DNA of 64,000 nt from Paenibacillus andongensis (GTDB lineage Bacteria; Bacillota; Bacilli; Paenibacillales; NBRC-103111): assembly GCF_025369935.1 (NCBI RefSeq), contig NZ_CP104467.1, positions 3,603,001 through 3,667,000 on the forward strand. Direction: 5' to 3'. Under the pieces are notes generated by a model. That model ran no database searches. It saw only the letters and a program-made list of their open reading frames with translations, and had not been told where the DNA came from. Made by a program: the position numbers and the translations under genes. How positions within the stretch are numbered: position 1 is the first letter of the stretch; every line of letters starts with the position of its first letter. Shown piece by piece: positions 18,558-27,699 of the stretch.

Positions 18558-19022
18558 GTGGCTACACAAGCGCAAATCAAATCCGTCATTGAGGACATGC
18601 TGAAGGATTTCATTGAACAAAATGGATTTGAACTCGTGGATATTGAATATGTCAAAGAAGGCAGCAACTGGTTCCTTCGCGTCTATGCAGACAAAGAAGG
18701 CGGAATTGATATAGATGATTGCGGCCGCATCAGTGAATACTTAAGTGTTCAATTGGATGAGAAAGATCCTATTGCTGATGCCTATTTCTTGGAAGTCTCT
18801 TCACCAGGCGCTGAACGTCCGCTTAAGAAGACACAAGATTATCACAAGGCTGTGAATAGTCATGTATTTGTTACCACCTATGAACCGATAGACGGTTCCA
18901 AGGAATTTGAAGGTTTGCTGCTTTCTTTTGACGAGGAAGAACTCGTTATTGAAATTGGCAAAAAGAAAATAATTATTCCGTTCGCTAAAGTAGCAAGCGC
19001 TCGTCTAGCTATCGTTTTTTAG
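18558..19022 (+). CDS. rimP: Ribosome maturation factor RimP
   Basis: A 154-residue RimP (YlxS) of normal length with the family block YLEVSSPGAERPLKK in the middle and the C-terminal SH3-like domain. It assists 30S subunit assembly around S12 and the central pseudoknot. The start is GTG 18558, 11 bases after GGAGG. It is the first gene of the nusA-infB operon. Confidence 0.96.
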   Translation: MATQAQIKSVIEDMLKDFIEQNGFELVDIEYVKEGSNWFLRVYADKEGGIDIDDCGRISEYLSVQLDEKDPIADAYFLEVSSPGAERPLKKTQDYHKAVNSHVFVTTYEPIDGSKEFEGLLLSFDEEELVIEIGKKKIIIPFAKVASARLAIVF

Positions 19023-19058
19023 TGATCGTTATTTATTGAAAGGGGGGACTCAGTTCAA

Positions 19059-20156
19059 ATGAACACGGATTTTATCGAAGCGCTGTCGGAAATTGAACGT
19101 GAGAAGGGTATCTCAAAGGAGTTACTTATCGATGCAATTGAAGCAGCGATGATTTCAAGTTATAAACGTAATTTCAACACCGCACAGAATGTGCGAGTTG
19201 ATATCAATCGCCATACTGGCCTCATCAAGGTATTTGCTCGTAAAACCGTAACTGAGGAAGTATTAGATCCAAGATTGGAAATTTCACTTCATGCTTCTCG
19301 TGAAATTAATCCGAATTACCAATTGGAAGATATCGTTGAAATTGAAGTGACTCCTCGTGATTTCGGACGTATTGCTGCTCAAACTGCCAAACAAGTGGTG
19401 ACTCAGCGTATTCGTGAAGCCGAGCGTGGCTTAATTTATAATGCTTTTATTGATAAGGAAGAAGATATCGTTACAGGTATCCTTCAACGTCAAGATCAAC
19501 GTAACATTTATGTAGACTTGGGTAAAGTTGAGGCTGTGCTGCCTTTGACTGAATTGATGCCTACGGATAAGTTCAAACAAGGCGATCGGATTAAAGCGTA
19601 TATCACGAAAGTGGAAAATACGACGAAAGGACCGCAAATCATTTTATCAAGAACTCATCCAGGACTATTGAAGCGTCTTTTTGAACTGGAAGTTCCTGAA
19701 ATCTTTGATGGTGTGGTCGAGATTCGTTCGGTTGCGCGTGAAGCCGGTTTCCGATCAAAAATTGCTGTTCATTCCCGCAACGCTGAAGTTGATCCAGTTG
19801 GATCCTGTGTAGGACCTAAAGGATTACGTGTTCAAACGATTGTAAGCGAACTGCGCGGCGAGAAAATAGACATCGTACGTTGGATGGAAAGCGTGGAAGA
19901 ATACGTAGCCAATGCGCTTAGCCCTTCCAAAGTGCTTGAAGTGCAAATTCATGAAAATGAGAAAATGGCGCGTGTCATTGTACCTGACTATCAGCTTTCT
20001 CTGGCAATTGGAATTAAAGGGCAAAATGCTCGTCTTGCTGCCAAATTGACAGGTTGGAAAATAGACATCAAAAGTGAAACACAAGCCGAACAAGAATTTG
20101 GTAGAGTGAAAACTTATTCAGAAGAAATGCATCAAGATTCTGTGAGTGTCGATTAA
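19059..20156 (+). CDS. nusA: Transcription termination/antitermination factor NusA
   Basis: A 365-residue NusA of Firmicute length, lacking the C-terminal acidic repeats of proteobacterial forms. The N-terminal RNA-polymerase-binding domain is followed by an S1 domain (about residues 135-200) and two KH domains (the first with [13 protein letters not shown], the second with [12 protein letters not shown]). It modulates pausing and intrinsic termination, and in Bacillus autoregulates. ATG 19059 follows AAAGGGGGG. Confidence 0.97.
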   Translation: MNTDFIEALSEIEREKGISKELLIDAIEAAMISSYKRNFNTAQNVRVDINRHTGLIKVFARKTVTEEVLDPRLEISLHASREINPNYQLEDIVEIEVTPRDFGRIAAQTAKQVVTQRIREAERGLIYNAFIDKEEDIVTGILQRQDQRNIYVDLGKVEAVLPLTELMPTDKFKQGDRIKAYITKVENTTKGPQIILSRTHPGLLKRLFELEVPEIFDGVVEIRSVAREAGFRSKIAVHSRNAEVDPVGSCVGPKGLRVQTIVSELRGEKIDIVRWMESVEEYVANALSPSKVLEVQIHENEKMARVIVPDYQLSLAIGIKGQNARLAAKLTGWKIDIKSETQAEQEFGRVKTYSEEMHQDSVSVD

Positions 20157-20185
20157 GTTTTTGTTCGGAGCAAGGGGTGATCGGA

Positions 20186-20500
20186 ATGAAGCAGAGAAAA
20201 ATCCCTCTGAGAAAATGCGTGGCCTGCCAGGAAATGATGCCGAAGAGGGACTTGATCCGCATCGTCAAAACGCCTGAAGATGAAATTCTCATTGATCTTA
20301 AAGGGAAAAAATCTGGGCGCGGTGCCTACCTGTGCGGTAAAGTTTCTTGTTTTAAATTGGCGAAGAAAAGTAAAGCCCTGGATAGAGCCCTTAAGCACGC
20401 CGTTGGTGCCGATATTTATGACCAATTGGAGCAAGACTTCATTCGTGTTGAAGATGAGTTCCTCTCTTCCAAAGAAGAGGAGTCTGAGGATGAATCCTAA
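20186..20500 (+). CDS. ylxR: YlxR family RNA-binding protein (RnpM-like)
   Basis: A 104-residue DUF448/YlxR protein with the typical opening MKQRKIPLRKCVACQEMMPK and the GRGAYLC motif. B. subtilis YlxR (RnpM) binds the RNase P RNA and modulates its activity. ATG 20186 is preferred over GTG 20177 because AAGGGGTGA lies just upstream at correct spacing. The C-terminal tail is unusually acidic (Glu/Asp/Ser-rich). It overlaps ylxQ by 11 bases. Confidence 0.93.
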   Translation: MKQRKIPLRKCVACQEMMPKRDLIRIVKTPEDEILIDLKGKKSGRGAYLCGKVSCFKLAKKSKALDRALKHAVGADIYDQLEQDFIRVEDEFLSSKEEESEDES

Positions 20501-20819
20501 ATTTTTATCCCAATTAGGCTTGGCGATGCGGGCAGGGAAATTAGTTACCGGTGATGAAGGTGTATTCAAAGCGATTCGCTCGGGAGAAGCCAAACTTGTC
20601 ATTATGGCGGAGGATGCGTCCGCTAATACACGTAAGAAATTTCAAGACAAATGCCAATTCTATGGGGTTAAACTCATGGAAATAGGTACGAAGTATGAAT
20701 TGGGCCGCAGCATTGGGAAAGAAATGCGTGTCACCATAGGTGTATTGGACGGAGGCTTCGCGCAGATGCTGCAGAAGAGTCAAGATAATCCTGCGGAGGT
20801 GAAACATATTGACCAATAA
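20490..20819 (+). CDS. ylxQ: L7Ae/L30e-family RNA-binding protein YlxQ
   Basis: A 109-residue single-domain protein of the L7Ae/L30e family, which binds K-turn RNAs; [21 protein letters not shown] is the typical start. The reading frame stays open far upstream across ylxR, but ATG 20490 has AGAGGAG 7 bases before it and gives the normal family length. It overlaps ylxR at its 5' end and infB by 11 bases at its 3' end. Confidence 0.93.
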   Translation: MNPKFLSQLGLAMRAGKLVTGDEGVFKAIRSGEAKLVIMAEDASANTRKKFQDKCQFYGVKLMEIGTKYELGRSIGKEMRVTIGVLDGGFAQMLQKSQDNPAEVKHIDQ

Positions 20820-23736
20820 ACAAGACAATAAAGATAAGACTCGCGTTTACGAATACGCAAAACAACTCAATATGAGCAGCAAAGAAATTATAACCATCCT
20901 CAAACGTCTGAATATTCCCGTTAACAATCATATGAGTGTAATGGAAAATGACGCAGTGAGCAGTGTAGAAAAGTTTTTTCGTGATATTAAAGCCAATGCG
21001 GCTGCCAAACGAGCAGCTACGGACGGAGGAAATGTGAGTTCATCTACGACGAATCAGAATCCTGCAACGCAGGCTCCAGCACAAGAGAATAAAGGTGCAG
21101 CAACACCGGCTTCGAAGCCAGTTGCTTCAGAACCAACGAACAGCGGCACGACTACAAATGGTGCTGTAACAGCGCCTCAAGGACAATCTACGCCTAATGC
21201 GGCTAGTCGTCCAGCTCAGCCAGGGCGCGATCAACGTCCAAGTGGTCAAGGATCATCGCAAGGCGGGCAACGTCCTAACAGTCAGGGCCAAGGTGGACAA
21301 CGTACTGGTTACCAAGGTGGAAGTCCAGGCGGACAGCGCCCTAGCGGCCAAGGTTCCAGCCAAGGCGGACAACGTACGGGCTATCAAGGTTCCAACCCAG
21401 GCGGGCAGCGCCCAAGTGGTCAAGGCTCCAGCCAAGGTGGACAACGTACGGGGTATCAAGGTTCCAATCCAGGTGGCCAGCGTCCAAGTGGATCCACTGG
21501 CGGCTACAATAGTGGGCGTCCTAGCGGCGGTCAAGGCTACAGTCAAGGCGGCCAAGGCGGAGCTCCACGTACGAATAGCAACTATGCAGGTTCCCGTCCA
21601 AGTCAGGGTACTGGAGGACCGGGAGCTGGTGGTGGACAGAGCGCGAATAGCGGCCGTCCGCAAAATGCAGGACCGAACCGCAGTGCTGGTCCAAACCGTC
21701 AGTCTAAACCGTTTGATAACCGTAACAATAATCAAAGCGGAAGACCAGTCATTCAAGAAGCTAAACCGCAGTTCCACGTAGGTGCAACAGCAGCTGAATT
21801 GGATGATGCAGCAGCTAAAGCGGGTGTAATTACAACTAAGAAATCCAAACCAACACCTAAACGTTTTGATGATAACCGTTCTGGCGGAAATCGCGGGCCT
21901 GGTGGTCAAAACAGAGGTAATCAACGCGGTAACAATAGAGGCAGATACCAACAAGAAACCGTTAAAAAAGAGAAAATTGACAACACACCTAAGAAAATCA
22001 TCGTTCGTGGTAGTATGACCGTTGGTGAAACAGCGAAATTACTTCACAAAGATGCTTCTGAAGTTATTAAAAAACTTTTATTCTTGGGTACAATGGCAAC
22101 AATCAACCAAGAGCTCGATTTGGACGCGATTCAATTGATTGCAACTGAATTTGGTGTTGAAGTTGAGATTAAGATCAAAGTCGAAGAAGATAATTTCGAG
22201 ACGTTCGAAGAAGTGGATGATGAAGCTGATCTGCTTGAGCGTCCGCCCGTTGTTACGATTATGGGTCACGTCGATCACGGTAAAACGACGCTTCTCGATG
22301 CCATTCGTAAAACTAGCGTAACCGAGGGAGAAGCTGGTGGTATTACGCAGCACATCGGGGCATATCAAGTAGAAGTTAACCATAAGAAGATTACGTTCTT
22401 GGATACACCGGGTCATGAAGCATTTACAACGATGCGTGCCCGCGGTGCACAAGTAACAGATATTACGATTATCGTTGTTGCTGCTGATGACGGTGTAATG
22501 CCTCAAACAGTAGAAGCGATCAACCACGCTAAAGCGGCGGGCGTTCCGATTATCGTAGCTGTGAACAAGATTGATAAAGAAGGCGCTAATCCGGATCAAA
22601 TTAAACAAGCACTTACTGCTTATGAATTGGTACCGGAGGAGTGGGGCGGCGACACAATCTTCGTAGAAATTTCTGCAAAACAACGGATTGGACTTGAAAA
22701 TCTGCTTGAGATGATTCTGCTTGTTGCGGAAGTTCAAGAGTATAAAGCTAACCCGAATAAACGTGCTAGAGCGACCGTCATCGAAGCCGAGTTGGATAAA
22801 GGTCGTGGTCCAGTTGCCAGAATCCTGATTCAACATGGTACATTGAAAGTCGGAGATAGCTTTGTAGCTGGCGTGTGCTTCGGCCGCGTAAGAGCGATGG
22901 TGAATGATAAAGGGAAACGTCTGAAAGAAGCGGGTCCTTCAACACCAGTTGAAATCACGGGTCTTACAGAAGTTCCACAAGCTGGTGATCCATTCCTTGC
23001 TTATGAAGATGAGCGTAAGGCAAGAGACATTGCAGATCGTCGTTCCATAGCACTTCGACAATCCGAGATGACGGCGAATTCACGCGTCACGCTGGATGAC
23101 CTCTTTAAACACATTAAAGACGGCGAAATCAAAGAGCTCAATGTAATTATCAAAGGTGACGTTCAAGGTTCAGTTGAAGCTCTGAAAAGCTCCCTTGAGA
23201 AGATCGAAGTGGAAGGCGTTCGCGTCAAAATTCTTCACAACGGTGTTGGTGCTGTTACGGAGTCTGATATTATTCTGGCTTCTGCATCTAATGCGATTAT
23301 TATCGGTTTCAATGTTCGTCCTGAGCCTGCGGCGAAAGCAACGGCAGATCAAGAGAAAGTTGATATCCGTATGCATAACATTATCTACAACGTAATTGAA
23401 GAAATCGAGCAAGCTATGAAGGGCATGCTGGATCCTATCTTTAAAGAAGTTGTACTCGGTCAGGCAGAAGTTCGTAATGTATTCAAAATTACGGGTTCAG
23501 GTACAATTGCTGGATGTATGGTTATATCAGGAAAAATTGCGCGTAACGCACAAACTCGCTTGATCCGCGGCGGTATTGTCGTACACGAAGGTAAAATTGA
23601 CTCCCTGAAACGATTCAAGGATGACCAAAAAGAAGTTGCACAAGGTTATGAGTGTGGTATATCTCTTGAGCGTTATCATGATATTAAAGAGGGCGACATT
23701 ATTGAAGCCTTCATCATGGAGTCCGTTGAGAGGTGA
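20809..23736 (+). CDS. infB: Translation initiation factor IF-2
   Basis: A 975-residue IF-2. After an N-terminal helical IF2N domain ([20 protein letters not shown]) comes a long Gly/Gln/Asn/Arg/Ser-rich disordered region (about residues 65-385) with internal repeats, a second IF2N domain, the GTPase domain (GHVDHGKTT about 485, DTPGHEAF about 530, NKID about 585), and domains II-IV that bind fMet-tRNA. TTG 20809 follows GGAGGTGA. The linker is much longer than in B. subtilis IF-2 (716 residues). Confidence 0.97.
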   Translation: MTNKQDNKDKTRVYEYAKQLNMSSKEIITILKRLNIPVNNHMSVMENDAVSSVEKFFRDIKANAAAKRAATDGGNVSSSTTNQNPATQAPAQENKGAATPASKPVASEPTNSGTTTNGAVTAPQGQSTPNAASRPAQPGRDQRPSGQGSSQGGQRPNSQGQGGQRTGYQGGSPGGQRPSGQGSSQGGQRTGYQGSNPGGQRPSGQGSSQGGQRTGYQGSNPGGQRPSGSTGGYNSGRPSGGQGYSQGGQGGAPRTNSNYAGSRPSQGTGGPGAGGGQSANSGRPQNAGPNRSAGPNRQSKPFDNRNNNQSGRPVIQEAKPQFHVGATAAELDDAAAKAGVITTKKSKPTPKRFDDNRSGGNRGPGGQNRGNQRGNNRGRYQQETVKKEKIDNTPKKIIVRGSMTVGETAKLLHKDASEVIKKLLFLGTMATINQELDLDAIQLIATEFGVEVEIKIKVEEDNFETFEEVDDEADLLERPPVVTIMGHVDHGKTTLLDAIRKTSVTEGEAGGITQHIGAYQVEVNHKKITFLDTPGHEAFTTMRARGAQVTDITIIVVAADDGVMPQTVEAINHAKAAGVPIIVAVNKIDKEGANPDQIKQALTAYELVPEEWGGDTIFVEISAKQRIGLENLLEMILLVAEVQEYKANPNKRARATVIEAELDKGRGPVARILIQHGTLKVGDSFVAGVCFGRVRAMVNDKGKRLKEAGPSTPVEITGLTEVPQAGDPFLAYEDERKARDIADRRSIALRQSEMTANSRVTLDDLFKHIKDGEIKELNVIIKGDVQGSVEALKSSLEKIEVEGVRVKILHNGVGAVTESDIILASASNAIIIGFNVRPEPAAKATADQEKVDIRMHNIIYNVIEEIEQAMKGMLDPIFKEVVLGQAEVRNVFKITGSGTIAGCMVISGKIARNAQTRLIRGGIVVHEGKIDSLKRFKDDQKEVAQGYECGISLERYHDIKEGDIIEAFIMESVER
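21295..21492 (+). repeat. In-frame 72-base tandem repeat within infB
   Basis: Two full 72-base units (21295-21366, 21367-21438) and a 54-base partial third encode a 24-residue Gly/Gln/Arg/Ser-rich unit beginning GQRTGYQG and containing [10 protein letters not shown]. Copies differ at silent and a few coding positions, so they have diverged since duplication. The length is a multiple of three, preserving the IF-2 frame. Confidence 0.85.
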
Positions 23737-23742
23737 TGACAA

Positions 23743-24102
23743 ATGGCTAGAGTTCGTGTAGGTCGAGTTGGCGAACAAATCAAGAAAGAATTAAGCCAGA
23801 TCGTTCAGTCCGAATTGAAAGATCCACGTATTGGTTTCTTGACCGTTACGGGTGTAGAAGTAACGAACGATTTATCCTTAGCTCGCGTATTTCTTAGCGT
23901 AATGGGGACAGAAGAAGAGAAAGCAGCAACGCTTAAAGCTCTTTCTGTAGGTTCTGGTTATATTCGTTCGGAATTAGGCAAACGAATTCGTTTACGTAAA
24001 ATTCCAGAGCTGCAATTTAAGTTCGATGCTTCTATTGATTATGGAAGTCATATTGATAACTTGTTGCACAAGCTTAATCAGGAAGGAAATCCAAACGTAT
24101 GA
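23743..24102 (+). CDS. rbfA: Ribosome-binding factor A
   Basis: A 119-residue KH-fold protein of normal RbfA length; the conserved DPRIGFLTVTGVEVTNDL segment is near the N-terminus and the C-terminal IPELQFKFDASIDYG block is intact. It binds immature 30S subunits during 16S 5'-end processing. It follows infB by 6 bases. The ylxP gene that lies between infB and rbfA in B. subtilis is absent. Confidence 0.97.
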   Translation: MARVRVGRVGEQIKKELSQIVQSELKDPRIGFLTVTGVEVTNDLSLARVFLSVMGTEEEKAATLKALSVGSGYIRSELGKRIRLRKIPELQFKFDASIDYGSHIDNLLHKLNQEGNPNV

Positions 24103-25100
24103 GCATTGGAATGAACCATGCCACCGAATACAGCAAGCAGCTGGCAGCAGCAGCTAAGTTTATCGAGCAGCATGATGATTTCCTGGTGGTATCTCACATC
24201 CAACCGGATGGGGATGCCGCCAGTTCTACGTATGCAACCGGTTGGATTCTTAAACAACTGGGAAAATCTTTTACAATGATCAATGAGGGCGCTATGCCCT
24301 CTAAATTTTCCTATTTATGGGGAAGTGATCAGGTTCTTGATTTTGGCAAGGAAGTTCCTTGTAAACTTTACCAAACCATCATAAGTGTTGATTGTGCTGA
24401 TTTCTCCAGAATGGGTAGGATCAGCACTCTTTTTGATGACCAAGCTCAGCTGCTCAATGTTGACCATCATCCAACGAACGATAGATTTGGTTCATGCCAT
24501 TTGATTAAACATGATGCCGCTGCAACTGTTCAAATTCTGTATGATTTAGCTATACATATGAAGCTTGTACCGAATTTGGAGTTTGGTGATTGCATTTACA
24601 CTGGCTTGCTGACAGACACTGGTGGTTTTCGGTATTCGAATACCTCACCTGAGGTTATGCAGATTGGTGCAACACTGTTATCTCTTGGTGTTAAGGGATC
24701 AGTCATAGCTGAACAAGTACTGGAACGAGTCACCTACTCACAAATCGTACTTCTGCAGAAAGCTTTATCTACACTTTCATTTGCGAATGATCGTAAATTG
24801 GCATGGCTTGCTGTTTCTCTTTCAGATTTAGAGTTAACTGGTGCCTCAAGCGATGATCTGGATGGGCTTGTCAACTATCCGCGTAATGTCGAAGGCGTAG
24901 AAGTGGGCATGCTATTTAAAGAGAAAGCAGCCGGCGTAATTAAAGTAAGTCTCCGCTCATCAGGACTTGTTGACGTTGCTGCGATTGCGCAATCACTTGG
25001 CGGAGGCGGCCATGTTCGTGCATCAGGCTGTACAATTCAAGGTACACTTGAGGAAGCAGTAGCCAAAATGGTTCAGGAAGTAGGGAACGAGTTAATATGA
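24099..25100 (+). CDS. nrnA: Bifunctional oligoribonuclease / pAp phosphatase NrnA
   Basis: A 333-residue DHH-DHHA1 phosphoesterase. Motifs I-IV are visible: SHIQPDGDAASS, SVDCADFSRMG, NVDHHPTN, GLLTDTGGFRYS; the DHHA1 domain ends with the glycine-rich GGGGHVRASG. It degrades 2-5-mer RNAs and 3'-phosphoadenosine 5'-phosphate. ATG 24099 overlaps the rbfA stop; an in-frame ATG at 24111 is possible. Its end overlaps truB by ATGA. Confidence 0.94.
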   Translation: MSIGMNHATEYSKQLAAAAKFIEQHDDFLVVSHIQPDGDAASSTYATGWILKQLGKSFTMINEGAMPSKFSYLWGSDQVLDFGKEVPCKLYQTIISVDCADFSRMGRISTLFDDQAQLLNVDHHPTNDRFGSCHLIKHDAAATVQILYDLAIHMKLVPNLEFGDCIYTGLLTDTGGFRYSNTSPEVMQIGATLLSLGVKGSVIAEQVLERVTYSQIVLLQKALSTLSFANDRKLAWLAVSLSDLELTGASSDDLDGLVNYPRNVEGVEVGMLFKEKAAGVIKVSLRSSGLVDVAAIAQSLGGGGHVRASGCTIQGTLEEAVAKMVQEVGNELI

Positions 25101-26011
25101 CGTTAGAAGGCATCTTGCCTGTATGGAAACCAGCGGGCTTCACTTCTCATGATGTTGTAGCCAAAGTTAGAGGTATCCTTGGGATCAAACGCATCGGCCA
25201 CACGGGGACGCTTGACCCGCAAGTAACCGGTGTTTTGCCATTATGTATAGGTAGAGCAACACGAATGGTTGAGTACATTCAGGAGTTGCCTAAAGAATAT
25301 GAAGCTGAACTCCGAATCGGTCTTTCTACCGACACGGAGGATATGACAGGTACTGTGTTGGAAGAAGTTTCACAGGTGACTTTGGATGAAGAGAAGGTCC
25401 GTGAGGTTCTTCATTCTTTTGTCGGAGAAATCGAACAGATTCCACCGATGTTCTCAGCTGTCAAGATTGATGGGAAACGTCTCTATGAATTAGCCCGAGA
25501 AGGCAAAGAAGTAGAGCGGAAATCACGCAAAGTGACGATTCATAAGCTAGACATTCTTCATATGGACCTATCGCAGAAGCATCCAGAGATTCAATTTCGT
25601 GCTTCTTGCTCCAAAGGGACCTATATAAGAACTTTATGTGTGGATATTGGCAAGGCTCTTGGCTACCCGGCGGTGATGAAAAGTTTGATTCGGACATCGA
25701 CGGGCAGTATTCGCCAAGAGCAGTGCTTAACATTTGAACAGATTGAACAAATGAAGGTTCAAGGATTACTGCAGGCGCATATGATTCCTATGGATCAGGC
25801 GATTTCACATATCCCATTCATTGAACTATCTGCCGGGGAAGCCGTACATGCACTACAGGGGAAGAAAATAGCTATGACAGCGAATCGAACGGCGCATGCA
25901 GATGCATCGCAAACCATTTTCAGGGCTTATTCGCCTGATGAACGTTTTCTTGGTTTGTATGAATGGAACAGCGCTAGCCAAGTCCTGATCCCAGCCAAAG
26001 TTTTCCTTTAA
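25097..26011 (+). CDS. truB: tRNA pseudouridine-55 synthase
   Basis: A 304-residue TruB with the catalytic Asp in GHTGTLDPQVTGVLP (about residues 35-49), plus PPMFSAVKIDGKRLYELAR and CSKGTYIRTL. It converts U55 to pseudouridine in the T-loop of tRNAs and acts as a tRNA chaperone. ATG 25097 overlaps the nrnA stop. It is followed 46 bases later by ribF, the usual truB-ribF pair. Confidence 0.97.
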   Translation: MTLEGILPVWKPAGFTSHDVVAKVRGILGIKRIGHTGTLDPQVTGVLPLCIGRATRMVEYIQELPKEYEAELRIGLSTDTEDMTGTVLEEVSQVTLDEEKVREVLHSFVGEIEQIPPMFSAVKIDGKRLYELAREGKEVERKSRKVTIHKLDILHMDLSQKHPEIQFRASCSKGTYIRTLCVDIGKALGYPAVMKSLIRTSTGSIRQEQCLTFEQIEQMKVQGLLQAHMIPMDQAISHIPFIELSAGEAVHALQGKKIAMTANRTAHADASQTIFRAYSPDERFLGLYEWNSASQVLIPAKVFL

Positions 26012-26057
26012 TAATAACGTCACGGGACAGGTTGACATGGGTAGGTGAAATGAACTT

Positions 26058-27005
26058 ATGCGCATAATACCAATATCATACCCCATTAGTATGGATGATA
26101 TGGACCTAATAATAGGAGAGCAAGTAGTCGCAATTGGTGATTTCGATGGTGTACATTTGGGACATCAAGAAGTCATTGGACGAGCTCTGCGCACGGCTAA
26201 GAAACTTGGGCTGAAGGCGGCCATTATGACCTTTCACCCACATCCTAGAGCAGTAATGGGTCAAGATAAATATACAGATCTAATTACTCCTATGAGTAAG
26301 AAAATGAAGATGTTTGAATCGCTGGGTGTGAATCATACCTACATTGTTACCTTTGATGCCAATTTAATGCGGTTATCCCCGGAACATTTCGTGGATCAAG
26401 TATTGGATCGACTTGGTGTTGAAAGTGTCATCTGTGGTTTTGATTTTACGTTTGGCTTTCAAGGTAAAGGTACCCCGGATTCGCTCTGCGAGTTGAGTCA
26501 TGGGAAATTTTCTGTAGAAGTGGTGAGACCCTTTCATATGGATGGCGAAAAAGTTAGCAGTACACTCATTCGTGAATCATTGCAGCAAGGGGACATAGAC
26601 ACCGTCACCAGACTTCTTGGGCGTCCCTATAGTATTAGCGGCATCGTTGTGGATGGAGAGAAGCGTGGGAGAACACTTGGATTTCCTACTGCTAATATCC
26701 AATTGGATGAGTCTTATGTTATCCCTACAAATGGTGTTTATGCAATTAAAGCCTCTGTTAAAGGGGAAACCTATAAAGGGGTTATGAATATTGGTGTAAA
26801 GCCTACCTTTACAACCGGAGAATTGAAGCCCTCGTTCGAAGCTCATTTAATTGATTTCTCCGAACAAATTTACGGGGAGCATATGAATGTTGAGCTCATT
26901 GCTTTCCTTCGACCAGAGCGAAAATTCTCATCTTTAGATGATTTGGTTACTCAAATTAAACTTGACGTCGAAACGGCCAAAAACAAATTAAAACGTTTCA
27001 GTTGA
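26058..27005 (+). CDS. ribF: Bifunctional riboflavin kinase / FAD synthetase
   Basis: A 315-residue protein with an N-terminal nucleotidyltransferase domain (GDFDGVHLGHQEVIG) making FAD and a C-terminal flavokinase domain (GRTLGFPTANIQL, GVMNIGVKPTF) making FMN. The start ATG at 26058 has AGGTGA about 9 bases upstream. It is the last gene before the rpsO promoter. Confidence 0.96.
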   Translation: MRIIPISYPISMDDMDLIIGEQVVAIGDFDGVHLGHQEVIGRALRTAKKLGLKAAIMTFHPHPRAVMGQDKYTDLITPMSKKMKMFESLGVNHTYIVTFDANLMRLSPEHFVDQVLDRLGVESVICGFDFTFGFQGKGTPDSLCELSHGKFSVEVVRPFHMDGEKVSSTLIRESLQQGDIDTVTRLLGRPYSISGIVVDGEKRGRTLGFPTANIQLDESYVIPTNGVYAIKASVKGETYKGVMNIGVKPTFTTGELKPSFEAHLIDFSEQIYGEHMNVELIAFLRPERKFSSLDDLVTQIKLDVETAKNKLKRFS

Positions 27006-27014
27006 AACAAGCAT

Positions 27015-27043
27015 TTACTTCTACTGTGCGATTATGATATACT
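27015..27043 (+). promoter_or_regulatory. Sigma-A-type promoter for rpsO
   Basis: TTACTT (27015-27020), 17-base spacer, TATACT (27038-27043). The -35 is weak. Transcription would begin about 110 bases before rpsO. Confidence 0.6.
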
Positions 27044-27059
27044 GAATAACGTTGCCAAA

Positions 27060-27130
27060 AGGATCTATGCCTTCTGGCATGAACCTTAGCTTGGACATAC
27101 GCTATCATCGGCGATTTCTAGGCTAGCGGG
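27060..27130 (+). promoter_or_regulatory. Candidate S15-responsive leader of rpsO
   Basis: ATGCC-TTCT-GGCAT (27067-27080) forms a tight hairpin, followed by a second longer-range pairing of TTAGC (27086-27090) with GCTAG (27122-27126). Autoregulatory S15 leaders of several unrelated structures are known in Firmicutes; whether this is one is inferred from position and structure. Confidence 0.5.
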
Positions 27131-27160
27131 GATACAATAGAATTTAGGAGATGAACAAAC

Positions 27161-27430
27161 ATGGCATTAACTCAAGAGCGTAAAACACAACTGATTCAAA
27201 CTCACAAGGTACATGATACCGATACGGGTTCACCTGAGGTACAAGTAGCTATCCTTACAGAAAACATTGTCAACCTGACAAATCATCTGCGGACTCACAA
27301 GAAAGATCATCATTCCCGCCGCGGTTTGCTCAAAATGGTTGGTCAACGCCGTAAGCTGCTAGCATACGTGAAGAACAAAGATGTGAGCCGTTACAGTGCT
27401 TTGATTGAAAAGCTTGGTTTGCGTCGATAA
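27161..27430 (+). CDS. rpsO: 30S ribosomal protein S15
   Basis: An 89-residue S15, exact family length, with [16 protein letters not shown] and the C-terminal [20 protein letters not shown] that binds the 16S three-way junction. ATG 27161 follows TTAGGAGATG. It has its own promoter, leader and terminator and lies before pnp, as in most bacteria. Confidence 0.99.
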   Translation: MALTQERKTQLIQTHKVHDTDTGSPEVQVAILTENIVNLTNHLRTHKKDHHSRRGLLKMVGQRRKLLAYVKNKDVSRYSALIEKLGLRR

Positions 27431-27490
27431 AACCGACAATGAGAAGCAACCTGTTGCTCCTTTGCTGGGCTTGATAAAGCTTTGGCGAAG

Positions 27491-27513
27491 AAAAGCAACG
27501 AGGTTGCTTTTTC
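27491..27513 (+). terminator. Intrinsic terminator after rpsO
   Basis: AAGCAAC (27493-27499), three-base loop, GTTGCTT (27503-27509) and a T-rich tail. Flanking A and T runs could extend the stem. Confidence 0.75.
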
Positions 27514-27699
27514 TTGTATTTTTAAAACGGAAAAAGAAGGAAATACTAGACATTACGCAGAAATAGTGGATGACTCCAGCGTTAGGCAATTTTTGAGTAC
27601 ATACGGAGCATAATAGTAATGGTTTCAATACCTTACTTTCTGTGCAAATGTTTATCAAACACATATGAATTGAATAGAACAATTCCTTAGGAGGATTTT

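Noticed and set aside
20280-20489. Extended N-terminus for ylxQ
   Set aside because: The open frame crosses ylxR; ATG 20490 has a proper ribosome site and gives normal family length.
21295-21492. Periodic repeats considered as a CRISPR array
   Set aside because: Units are directly adjacent without spacers, in frame within infB, and encode a repeated peptide.
21253-21954. 233-codon open frame on the minus strand and a 194-codon frame on the plus strand inside infB
   Set aside because: Both are low-complexity shadows of the Gly/Gln-rich repetitive linker; such repeats keep several frames open by composition.
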